A DNA stretch of 64,000 nt from Paracoccaceae bacterium. GTDB taxonomy: Bacteria; Pseudomonadota; Alphaproteobacteria; Rhodobacterales; Rhodobacteraceae. Positions within the stretch are counted from its first letter, which is position 1; each line of letters opens with the position of its first letter. This document shows, in pieces, positions 35,514 through 43,101 of the stretch. Position numbers and translations under genes: made by a program. The stretch spans positions 623,504-687,503 of the forward strand of contig JAHRYM010000002.1 in NCBI GenBank assembly GCA_020622085.1, given 5' to 3'. Under the pieces are notes generated by a model. That model saw nothing but the letters and a program-made list of their open reading frames with translations, ran no database searches and was not told the DNA's origin.

Positions 35514-36374
35514 TCAGCGCGCGCGGCGGAAGAATCGCGAGCGGGCGTAAAGTTCTTCCAGCCGCTTCATCCGCGATTGCGTCGTTTCCCATGTCAGGCT
35601 TTGCACCGCAGCCATCAGCGTCTCGATCAGCACCTGGATCGAAACCGTCGAATCCCAGGCCGAGGGCGCCTCGATATGCGCCGAGAACCGAAACCGGGCA
35701 TGCTGGGCTGCGGGGCTAACCCACTGGTCGGTGATCAGAACCACTTCGGCGCCCTGATCGGCGGCCATTTCCACCAGTTGCAGCACGTTGTTTTCATAAC
35801 GCCGGATATCAAGCGCCAGCAGCACGTCACCCGGCTTCATGTCGATCATCACCGGCGGCCAGGCGTTGGACATGTCGGCAATCAGGCTGACACCCGGCCG
35901 GATCACCTGCATGTGGGTCACGAAGTAATCCGCCATGGCATGGGTAATGCGCCCTCCGGTCGCAAAGACCTGCCGCCCCGGATCGGCCATGAGCGCTGCT
36001 GCGGCATCGAAGTCGGCCATGTCGATCTGGCCCAGCGTCGCCTGCAGATTGCCCACGACCGCATCGGCAAAGCGATTGAGGATATGTGTCTGCGGCACCG
36101 ACCCCGCCCAGCGGTCATGCTTGACCAGGGGCGAGATCAGGCGTTCTTCCAGTTCGGCCCGGATCGCCGCCTGGAAATCGGGATAGCCCTTGAAGCCAAG
36201 TTTCTGCACCAGCCGCACGACGGTGGGCGTCGATACCCCGGCCGCCCTGGCCAGCGCCGTGATCGAGCCCAGCGCCGCGACCGGATAGCCGCGCACGATA
36301 TGCAACGCCAGTTGGCGTTCCGTCCGGGTCAGCGCCTCGACCGAGGCGCGCAGGTGCTGTTCGATGGTCTGCAT
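35514..36374 (-). CDS. RpiR/MurR-family transcriptional regulator
   Basis: A 286-residue regulator with an N-terminal helix-turn-helix (ALARAAGVSTPTVVRLVQKL at about residues 41-60, then GFKGYPDFQAAIRAEL) and a C-terminal SIS sugar-phosphate-binding-like domain starting near residue 130 (QVFATGGRITHAMADYFVTH). It is encoded between two FGase paralogues, convergent with the first and divergent from the second. It therefore probably controls the operon starting at 36531 through the 156-bp shared gap. ATG at 36374 is chosen by family length; the open frame upstream is antisense to the second FGase gene. Confidence 0.88.
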   Translation of the reverse strand: MQTIEQHLRASVEALTRTERQLALHIVRGYPVAALGSITALARAAGVSTPTVVRLVQKLGFKGYPDFQAAIRAELEERLISPLVKHDRWAGSVPQTHILNRFADAVVGNLQATLGQIDMADFDAAAALMADPGRQVFATGGRITHAMADYFVTHMQVIRPGVSLIADMSNAWPPVMIDMKPGDVLLALDIRRYENNVLQLVEMAADQGAEVVLITDQWVSPAAQHARFRFSAHIEAPSAWDSTVSIQVLIETLMAAVQSLTWETTQSRMKRLEELYARSRFFRRAR

Positions 36375-36443
36375 GGCCCTCCCGTGGCCCCTCACCGCGC
36401 ATGGCTCCGCCGCGTTCAGAAAAGATTGTAACAGGAATTTCCA

Positions 36444-36462
36444 TTTCGAAAAGATCTTGACA
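36444..36462 (+). promoter_or_regulatory. Palindromes overlapping a consensus -35 element
   Basis: TTTCGAAA (36444-36451) and AAGATCTT (36451-36458) are adjacent 8-bp palindromes. The second runs into TTGACA (36457-36462), a perfect -35 hexamer reading toward the amidohydrolase operon. No good -10 is evident at 17 bp. The layout suits repression by the divergently encoded RpiR protein. Confidence 0.35.
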
Positions 36463-36530
36463 GAACGGGGGGCTGCGGTGGACGCTTGAAGGAAAGAACA
36501 GAACAAGATTCGACAGGGAAGGACTACCGG

Positions 36531-37301
36531 ATGGGCCAGACCCATGTTCCGGTCGTGTCCGTGGAGCAAGAGCAGGCCCTTGGGCCCATGGTTATTGTCT
36601 GCGAACACGCCTCGAACCATATCCCCCCCGAATGGGGTGGCCTTGGCCTGACGGCTGATGAACGTCGCAGCCATATCGCCTGGGATCCGGGGGCGCTTGG
36701 CCTTGCGCGCGGATTGGCGCGGCGGCTGTCGGCGCCGCTGGTCCACGCGAATGTCTCGCGTCTGGTCTATGATCTGAACCGCCCGCCCCATGCGCCCGGC
36801 GCCATGGCCGCAAAATCCGAAGTCTACCGCATTCCGGGCAACGAGGAACTGTCGCCCGAGGTGCGGCTTTCGCGGACCGAAGCCGTGTATCTGCCGTTTC
36901 ACGACGCCCTTCGCGCCCTGATCGCGCGGCGCTGCGCCACGGGACCGCTTCCTGTCATTGTCACGGTGCACAGCTTTACACCCATGTGGTTCGGCACGCC
37001 GCGCAGGGTGGAGTTCGGCGTGATCCACGATGCCGATGACCGGCTGGCTCGCGCCGTGGTGGCCGAGGCAGAGGCCCGCACGGGTTTGTCGGTCGGCTTG
37101 AATGAACCCTATTCGGCGGCCGACGGGGTGGCGCACACGCTGCGCCTGCAGGCGACGCCCTGCGGGTTGCTGAACGTGATGCTGGAAATTCGCAATGACC
37201 TGATCACCACGCCTCAGGCCGAGGAGGCGATGGCAGACCTGCTTGCCCCAGTGCTGAAGGCTGCACTGGCGCGGGTGGAAAACGGGATGGGAGAAAACTG
37301 A
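36531..37301 (+). CDS. N-formylglutamate amidohydrolase family protein 2
   Basis: A 256-residue FGase paralogue of the protein at 34721. Shared motifs are MVIVCEHASNHIPPEWGGLG, AWDPGALGLARGLARRL, HANVSRLVYDLNRPPH, VTVHSFTPMW and NVMLEIRNDLITTPQAE. ATG at 36531 follows GGGAAGGACTACCGG; upstream in-frame codons are discarded. It ends one base before the TRAP small-subunit gene and so leads the operon of transporter, ligase and two dehydrogenases. In that setting its likely role is to cut a glutamyl amide and return glutamate, not histidine degradation. This is inference. Confidence 0.85.
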   Translation: MGQTHVPVVSVEQEQALGPMVIVCEHASNHIPPEWGGLGLTADERRSHIAWDPGALGLARGLARRLSAPLVHANVSRLVYDLNRPPHAPGAMAAKSEVYRIPGNEELSPEVRLSRTEAVYLPFHDALRALIARRCATGPLPVIVTVHSFTPMWFGTPRRVEFGVIHDADDRLARAVVAEAEARTGLSVGLNEPYSAADGVAHTLRLQATPCGLLNVMLEIRNDLITTPQAEEAMADLLAPVLKAALARVENGMGEN

Positions 37302-37302
37302 G

Positions 37303-37809
37303 ATGCCCGAATGGGTCAAGTCCGTGGTGCGGGGAATCGATGCGATGAACTACCGCATCGGCCGGATGTCGATGTATCTGCTTTTCGTCCTTTCGGGCGT
37401 ACTTCTGTGGTCGATCATCGCCAAGGCGATGGGTCACCCGCCGCTCTGGACGCAGGAAATGGCGCAATACACCATGGTCAGCTATTTCGTTCTGGGCGGG
37501 GCCTATTCGCTGCAACTGGGCGCCAACGTGCGGATGGACCTGCTTTACGGCCGCTGGTCGGCCCGCCAGCGTGCCTTTGTCGATTCGATCACGGTCTTTG
37601 CCATGATCTTCTTCCTGGGGGTCATCCTCTGGGGCGGAATCGAAAGCACCATCTATGCCTTTGAAATCACCGAAAGATCGCGGTCCGTCTGGCGACCATA
37701 TCTTGCGCCGGTGAAGATCGTCATCTGCATCGGAGTCTTCCTGATGATCCTGCAAAGCGTCGCCTTCCTGGTCCGCGACATTGCCTATCTGCGTGGCGAG
37801 GAATTCTGA
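37303..37809 (+). CDS. dctQ: TRAP transporter small permease (DctQ type)
   Basis: A 168-residue membrane protein with four predicted helices, including MYLLFVLSGVLLWSIIAKAM and FVDSITVFAMIFFLGVILWG. The DctQ hallmark tryptophan/glutamate region is HPPLWTQEMAQYTMVSYFVL and GANVRMDLLYGRWSARQRAF. It partners the large permease and binding protein in sodium-driven uptake of an organic acid-type substrate. Its stop overlaps the DctM start by one base. Confidence 0.88.
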   Translation: MPEWVKSVVRGIDAMNYRIGRMSMYLLFVLSGVLLWSIIAKAMGHPPLWTQEMAQYTMVSYFVLGGAYSLQLGANVRMDLLYGRWSARQRAFVDSITVFAMIFFLGVILWGGIESTIYAFEITERSRSVWRPYLAPVKIVICIGVFLMILQSVAFLVRDIAYLRGEEF

Positions 37810-39152
37810 TGGACTACAATTATATCGCCATCGTGATGTTCGGTGGCATGCTGGTCATGCTCCTGACCGGACAGCGGGTCTTTGCGGTGATCGGCTTTAT
37901 CGCCGCAGTGGCGGCGCTGGCGCTCTGGGGCACGGGCGGGTCGGCCATTCCCTTCACCAGCACGATCAAGCTGATGAACTGGTATCCGATGCTGACGCTG
38001 CCGATGTTCGTATGGATGGGCTATATCATGTCGGAAACGCGCATGGCGGATGACCTTTATCGGATGTTCCACGTCTGGTTCGGGCCGATCCCGGGCGGGC
38101 TTGGCATCGGCACCATCCTTCTGATGGTGCTCATTTCGGCCATGAACGGGCTGTCGGTCGCGGGTCTGGCGATCGGGGCCACCATCGCACTGCCCGAGAT
38201 GCTCAAGCGCGGCTACGACAAGGTGATGGTGACGGGGATCATCCAGGGCGGATCGAGCCTGGGCATCCTGGTGCCGCCTTCCGTCGTTCTGGTGCTTTAC
38301 GCGATGATCGCGCGCCAGCCTGTCGGGCAGTTGTGGCTGGCCGGGGTGTTTCCCGGCCTGCTGATGGCGGGGATCTTCATCATCTATGTGGTGATCCGCT
38401 GCGGCTTCAATCCCCGGCTTGGCCCGCCCCTGCCGCGCGGGGAACGGGCAGCCATCACCACGTCGGAAAAGCTTGCCTTGCTGCGCGCGGGCATCCTGCC
38501 GGTGGTCATCTTCGCCGCGATGATGGGGCCCTTCATCTATGGCTGGGCAAGCCTTGTGGAAGCCTCGGTGATCGGGGCGGCGATCTCGACCCTTGTTGCG
38601 GCGCTGCGTGGACGGATGACGAAGCGGGTCTACGAGGTCTGCATGACGCAGACGCTGGGCGTGTCGTGCATGTTCATGTGGATCCTGCTGGCCGCGCTGG
38701 CCTTCGGCGCAGTGTTCGACGGCCTTGGTGCAGTCAAGGCACTGGAGAACCTGTTCCTCCAGGATCTCGGTCTGTCGCCCTGGACGATCCTCGTGCTTAT
38801 GCAGGTGTCGTTCCTGGTCATGGGAATGTTCCTTGACGACACGGCGATGCTGGTGATCGTGGCGCCGCTTTATGTGCCACTGGTGGCCAAGCTCGACCTT
38901 GGCATCGCGCCGGGCGACGCGCTGATCTGGTATGGTGTGCTTTACACCATCACCTGTCAGATCGCCTATATCTCGCCGCCCTTCGGCTACAACCTGTTCC
39001 TGATGCGCGCCATGGCGCCCGACCATGTGACGCTGTCCGACATCTACCGCTCGATCTTTCCGATTGTGGGCTTGATGCTGATCACGCTGGTCATCGTGAT
39101 GGTCTTCCCGGAAATCGCGCTCTGGCTGCCGCATCAGGTCTACGGAAACTGA
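37809..39152 (+). CDS. dctM: TRAP transporter large permease (DctM type)
   Basis: A 447-residue polytopic protein with about 11-12 helices. TRAP-family features include MAGIFIIYVVIRCGFNPRLG, GIIQGGSSLGILVPPSVVLV (the conserved GG-x-LG-x-L-PPS segment) and MGMFLDDTAMLVIVAPLYVP. It forms the transport core of the TRAP system in the inner membrane. It starts at the last base of the dctQ stop. The DctP gene follows after a 54-bp gap that holds a hairpin. Confidence 0.9.
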   Translation: MDYNYIAIVMFGGMLVMLLTGQRVFAVIGFIAAVAALALWGTGGSAIPFTSTIKLMNWYPMLTLPMFVWMGYIMSETRMADDLYRMFHVWFGPIPGGLGIGTILLMVLISAMNGLSVAGLAIGATIALPEMLKRGYDKVMVTGIIQGGSSLGILVPPSVVLVLYAMIARQPVGQLWLAGVFPGLLMAGIFIIYVVIRCGFNPRLGPPLPRGERAAITTSEKLALLRAGILPVVIFAAMMGPFIYGWASLVEASVIGAAISTLVAALRGRMTKRVYEVCMTQTLGVSCMFMWILLAALAFGAVFDGLGAVKALENLFLQDLGLSPWTILVLMQVSFLVMGMFLDDTAMLVIVAPLYVPLVAKLDLGIAPGDALIWYGVLYTITCQIAYISPPFGYNLFLMRAMAPDHVTLSDIYRSIFPIVGLMLITLVIVMVFPEIALWLPHQVYGN

Positions 39153-39161
39153 CATCAGCGA

Positions 39162-39180
39162 GGGGCGGCCGAACCGCCCC
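39162..39180 (+). terminator. Intercistronic hairpin between dctM and dctP
   Basis: A 7-bp perfect stem GGGGCGG/CCGCCCC with loop CCGAA lies 9 bases after the dctM stop. It lacks a U-run and is followed by a strong ribosome-binding site (AAAGGAGG) for dctP. It may set separate expression levels for the permease and binding protein. Confidence 0.45.
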
Positions 39181-39206
39181 CTTCACCCAAACCAAAGGAG
39201 GTCACG

Positions 39207-40247
39207 ATGACGACGACTCGACGCAAGTTTATCACCACAGGTGCGCTGGCGGGCGCCGCCACCCTTGCGGCCCCAGCGGTCCGCGCCCAGTCTGCGCCGA
39301 TCAAGTGGCGGATGCAGACCTATGCGGGCGCGGCGCTTGGCGCGCATGTCTGCAAGCCGGCGATCGACAGCTTCAACAAGATCGCCGCAGGCCAGATGGA
39401 GATCGAGCTGTATTTCGCCGACCAGCTCGTTCCCACGTCGGAACTGTTCCGCGCCATGCAGGCTGGCACCATCGACGCCGTGCAGTCGGACGACGACTCG
39501 ATGCAGTCGCCGACCGAGGTGACGGTGTTCGGCGGCTATTTCCCGCTGACGCTGCGCTACTCGCTGGATGTGCCGGTGCTGTTCAACCAGTACGGCCTCG
39601 ATGCGATCTGGAAGGAGGAATACGCCAAGGTCGGGGTGCAGCACATTTCGGCCGGTTCCTGGGATCCCTGCAACTTCGCCACCCGCGACCCGATCAACAG
39701 CCTCGCAGACCTGAATGGAAAACGCATCTACACCTTCCCCACCGCCGGCAGGTTCCTTGCGCAGTTCGGCGTGGTGCCGGTGCAGATGCCCTATGAGGAC
39801 ATCCAGGTGGCCCTGCAAACCGGCGAGATCGACGGCGTGGCCTGGTCGGGCATCACCGAGGACTACACCGTGGGCTGGGCCGACGTGACGAAATACTACC
39901 TGACCAACCCGATCTCGGGCGCCTGGATCGGGCATTTCTTTGCCAACCAGGACCGCTGGAACGAAGTTCCCGACCACCTGAAGGAACTGCTCCAGGTCTG
40001 CTGCCAGCAATCGCATTACTACCGCCAGTGGTGGTATTGGGGTGGCGAGGCCGACCTGCGGGTGAACGGACCCAAGCTGCAACTGACCACCATTCCCACC
40101 GCGGAATGGGCACAGGTCGAGGCCGCAGCCGAAAAGTTCTGGGAAGAGATCGCAGCCGAATCCGAACTGAAGGCCAAGGTCGTCGATATCTTCAAGAAAT
40201 ACAACGCAACCATGGTCAAGGCCGGCGCCCCCTATCGTTACGGCTGA
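39207..40247 (+). CDS. dctP: TRAP transporter substrate-binding protein (DctP/TakP type)
   Basis: A 346-residue periplasmic protein. The N-terminus TTTRRKFITTGALAGAATLA is a twin-arginine signal with cleavage near VRAQ, so it is exported folded by Tat. The mature part has the DctP pattern (QLVPTSELFRAMQAGTIDAV, DLNGKRIYTFPTAGRFLAQF and MPYEDIQVALQTGEIDGVAW). It resembles the Tat-dependent TakP-like group, some members of which bind keto acids. Conserved arginines that usually hold a ligand carboxylate may therefore be relevant. It is preceded by a strong AAAGGAGG site, followed by a terminator-like hairpin, and should be the most abundant product of the operon. Confidence 0.88.
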   Translation: MTTTRRKFITTGALAGAATLAAPAVRAQSAPIKWRMQTYAGAALGAHVCKPAIDSFNKIAAGQMEIELYFADQLVPTSELFRAMQAGTIDAVQSDDDSMQSPTEVTVFGGYFPLTLRYSLDVPVLFNQYGLDAIWKEEYAKVGVQHISAGSWDPCNFATRDPINSLADLNGKRIYTFPTAGRFLAQFGVVPVQMPYEDIQVALQTGEIDGVAWSGITEDYTVGWADVTKYYLTNPISGAWIGHFFANQDRWNEVPDHLKELLQVCCQQSHYYRQWWYWGGEADLRVNGPKLQLTTIPTAEWAQVEAAAEKFWEEIAAESELKAKVVDIFKKYNATMVKAGAPYRYG

Positions 40248-40268
40248 TCTGCGTAGCACGCACGACCC

Positions 40269-40290
40269 GGCGCGGCCCCAAGGCCGCGCC
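40269..40290 (+). terminator. Hairpin after dctP
   Basis: A 9-bp perfect stem GGCGCGGCC/GGCCGCGCC with loop CCAA lies 21 bases after the dctP stop and is followed by GTTTGC. It is the third hairpin structure flanking a binding-protein gene in this stretch. It probably terminates only partly, because the ligase gene 33 bp further on lacks another obvious promoter. Confidence 0.55.
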
Positions 40291-40322
40291 GTTTGCTCCG
40301 GACGGGAAAGAGGAGACACGAG

Positions 40323-41687
40323 ATGCCCGCCAACCTGACGTTCGATACCCTGAAGAAGGCCGTGGCGGCGGGCGAGATCGACACCGTCATCGCCTGCATC
40401 ACCGACATGCAGGGCCGCCTGCAGGGCAAGCGCTTCCAGGCAAACCATTTCATCGAGAGCGCCTGGGAAGAGACGCATTGCTGCAACTACCTTCTGGCCA
40501 CCGACATGGACATGAACACGGTGCAAGGATACCGCGCCACGTCCTGGGCGGCGGGCTATGGCGATTATGTGATGAAGCCCGACCTGGCCACGCTGCGCCG
40601 CCTGCCCTGGCTTGAAGGCACGGCCTTGGTGATGTGCGACGCGCTTGACCACCACACCCACCAGCTTGTTCCCCACGCGCCGCGCTCGATGCTCAAGGCG
40701 CAGATCGCGCGTGCCGAAGCCATGGGATTTACGCCGATGATGGCGACCGAGCTTGAATTCTACCTGTTCGAGCAGTCGTTCCCCGAGCTGTTCGACAGCG
40801 GTTATCGCCAGATGACGCCGATGGCGCGGCACAACGTCGATTATGCGATCTTTGGTGCCGCGCGCGACGAACGCATCATGCGCGCGATCCGCAATGGGCT
40901 ATACGACGCGGGCATCCCGATCGAATGTTCCAAGGGCGAGGCTGATGCCGGGCAGGAAGAGGTCAACGCCAAGTATTCCGATGCCCTTGATACCGCCGAC
41001 ATGCACGCGATCATCAAGATGGGCGTGAAGGACATCGCCCAGACGAATGGGGCCTCGGTGACCTTCATGGCCAAATACGACCACCGCCATGCCGGATCGT
41101 CGAGCCACATCCACCAGTCGCTGTGGCAGAAGGGCAAGCCCGCTTTCCTGGACCCGAAGGCCGATCACGGCATGTCCGAGACGATGCGCCAGTTCATGGC
41201 AGGACAACTTGCGCATGCGCGCGAAATCACCGCCTTCCTTGCGCCAGCGATCAACAGCTACAAGCGCTTCGTCGTGGGCATGTTCGCGCCCACCAAGGCG
41301 GTCTGGAGCCTGGACAACCGCACTGCGGGCTTCCGCGTCTGCGGCGAAGGGACGAAGGCGGTCCGGGTCGAATGCCGGATCGGGGGCGCCGACATCAATC
41401 CCTATCTGGCCTGTGCGGCATTGCTGGCGGCAGGGCTTGATGGCATCGAAAAAGGCATGACGCTGGAACCCGAGGCGAGAGGTGATATCTATCAGGCAGG
41501 CAAGGTGCGCGAGGTGCCCAAGACCCTGGGCGAAGCGGCCGCACTGATGAAGGATTCGAAGATGCTCAACGCGGCTTTCGGCGAAGAGGTGATCGAACAC
41601 TATCACCACGCCGCGATGTGGGAGATCGAGGAACAGAACCGCGTGGTGACCGACTGGGAACTGCGCCGCGGATTTGAACGCGCCTGA
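40323..41687 (+). CDS. Glutamine-synthetase-like gamma-glutamyl-amine ligase
   Basis: A 454-residue GS-family protein. The beta-grasp N-domain reads IACITDMQGRLQGKRF, the catalytic domain opens with ATELEFYLFEQSF (metal-binding Glu), and KYDHRHAGSSSHIHQSLW and IGGADINPYLACAALLAAGL follow. The HIHQSLW pattern and lack of the GlnA adenylylation region fit PuuA-type enzymes, which use ATP to join the gamma-carboxyl of glutamate to an amine. With TRAP uptake, aldehyde and alcohol dehydrogenases and an amidohydrolase in one operon, an amino-alcohol or related amine is the likely acceptor. ATG at 40323 follows AGAGGAGA. Confidence 0.85.
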   Translation: MPANLTFDTLKKAVAAGEIDTVIACITDMQGRLQGKRFQANHFIESAWEETHCCNYLLATDMDMNTVQGYRATSWAAGYGDYVMKPDLATLRRLPWLEGTALVMCDALDHHTHQLVPHAPRSMLKAQIARAEAMGFTPMMATELEFYLFEQSFPELFDSGYRQMTPMARHNVDYAIFGAARDERIMRAIRNGLYDAGIPIECSKGEADAGQEEVNAKYSDALDTADMHAIIKMGVKDIAQTNGASVTFMAKYDHRHAGSSSHIHQSLWQKGKPAFLDPKADHGMSETMRQFMAGQLAHAREITAFLAPAINSYKRFVVGMFAPTKAVWSLDNRTAGFRVCGEGTKAVRVECRIGGADINPYLACAALLAAGLDGIEKGMTLEPEARGDIYQAGKVREVPKTLGEAAALMKDSKMLNAAFGEEVIEHYHHAAMWEIEEQNRVVTDWELRRGFERA

Positions 41688-41709
41688 GCGGGCGTGAAGC
41701 GAGGACAAG

Positions 41710-43101
41710 ATGACCAAGATGATCCAGTGTATTTCACCTGTCGATGGACGGGTCTATGCCGAACGCCCGGCGCTGAGCCTGTCCGAGGCCGAGGCGGCCG
41801 TGGCCCGCGCCAGGGCCGCGCAGGGGCCATGGGCCGAGCGCCCGCTTGATGAACGCATCGCGCTGGTCAAGGCGGGTGTTGCGAAACTGAACGAGATGAG
41901 GGATCGCGTGGTTGAGGAAACCGCCTGGCAGATGGGCCGGCCGACCCGCTACGGCGGCGAATTCGGCGGCGTGAACGACCGCACGAATTATATGTCCGAG
42001 ATCGCGGCCGAAACGCTGGCTCCGATGGTGGTCGAGAACTCGAACCTGTTCGAGCGGCGGATCGAGCGTGAACCGCATGGCGTGGTCTTCATCGTCGCGC
42101 CCTGGAACTATCCTTACCTGACCACGATCAACACGCTGGTTCCGGCGCTGATCGCGGGGAACACGGTGATCCTGAAACATGCGACGCAAACGCTGCTGGT
42201 AGGGGAACGTCTGGCCGAGGCCTTCCATGCCGCCGGCGTCCCCGATGACGTGTTCCAGAACGTCGTGCTGGATCATGCGACGACCGAAGCCCTGATCGGC
42301 AACCGGGCCTTCGGCTTCGTGAACTTCACCGGTTCGGTGGGCGGCGGCGTGGCGATGGAAAAGGCCGCTGCCGGCACCTTCACTGCGCTGGGGCTGGAAC
42401 TGGGCGGCAAGGATCCCGGCTATGTCATGGACGACGCCGATCTGGATGCCGCCGTCGACAGCCTGATGGACGGCGCGATGTATAACGCCGGCCAGTGCTG
42501 CTGCGGGATCGAGCGGATCTATGTCCACGAAAGCCTTTACGACGCATTCGTGGAAAAGGCCGTGGCCTGGGTCAATGCCCTGAAGCTTGGCAACCCGTTC
42601 GAACCCGACAGCACGCTTGGGCCGATGGCCAACAAGCGCTTTGCCGATGTGGTGCGCGGCCAGGTCGCCGACGCGATCACCGATGGCGCCCGCGCGTTGA
42701 TTGATCCGGCCCGCTTCCCGGCGGATACCGGCGACAACGCCTATATCGCGCCGCAGATCCTGGTGAACGTCAACCACGAAATGCGCGTCATGCGCGAGGA
42801 AAGCTTCGGCCCCGTCGTCGGCATCATGCCGGTGAAGGACGACGAAGAGGCGATCGCGCTGATGAATGATTGCGACTATGGCCTGACTGCCTCGCTCTGG
42901 ACGACCGACAGCGAACGCGCAGCCCGGATCGGGCGGCGGCTGGAAACCGGCACGGTGTTCCAGAACCGCTGCGACTACCTTGACCCGGCGCTGTGCTGGA
43001 CCGGCTGCAAGGACACCGGCCGGGGCGCGGCCCTGTCGCCCTTGGGCTTCCAGTCCGTGACACGTCCGAAATCCTACCATCTGAAGAAGGTGACGAAATG
43101 A
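41710..43101 (+). CDS. NAD(P)-dependent aldehyde dehydrogenase
   Basis: A 463-residue ALDH-superfamily enzyme. Motifs include VFIVAPWNYPYLTTINTLVP, NFTGSVGGGVAMEKAAAG (coenzyme loop), the catalytic glutamate in GLELGGKDPGYVMDDADLDA and the catalytic cysteine in YNAGQCCCGIERIYVHESL. It resembles succinate-semialdehyde-type dehydrogenases and is of normal length. It lies 22 bp after the ligase and overlaps the alcohol dehydrogenase by ATGA. It would oxidise the aldehyde made by that enzyme to a carboxylic acid, probably while the substrate is carried as its gamma-glutamyl amide. Substrate is inferred from context only. Confidence 0.88.
   Translation: MTKMIQCISPVDGRVYAERPALSLSEAEAAVARARAAQGPWAERPLDERIALVKAGVAKLNEMRDRVVEETAWQMGRPTRYGGEFGGVNDRTNYMSEIAAETLAPMVVENSNLFERRIEREPHGVVFIVAPWNYPYLTTINTLVPALIAGNTVILKHATQTLLVGERLAEAFHAAGVPDDVFQNVVLDHATTEALIGNRAFGFVNFTGSVGGGVAMEKAAAGTFTALGLELGGKDPGYVMDDADLDAAVDSLMDGAMYNAGQCCCGIERIYVHESLYDAFVEKAVAWVNALKLGNPFEPDSTLGPMANKRFADVVRGQVADAITDGARALIDPARFPADTGDNAYIAPQILVNVNHEMRVMREESFGPVVGIMPVKDDEEAIALMNDCDYGLTASLWTTDSERAARIGRRLETGTVFQNRCDYLDPALCWTGCKDTGRGAALSPLGFQSVTRPKSYHLKKVTK

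Noticed and set aside
36375..37319. Possible long N-terminal extension of the RpiR regulator
   Set aside because: The frame stays open across the promoter gap and antisense to the second amidohydrolase gene. The helix-turn-helix begins normally from ATG 36374, so the extension is noise.
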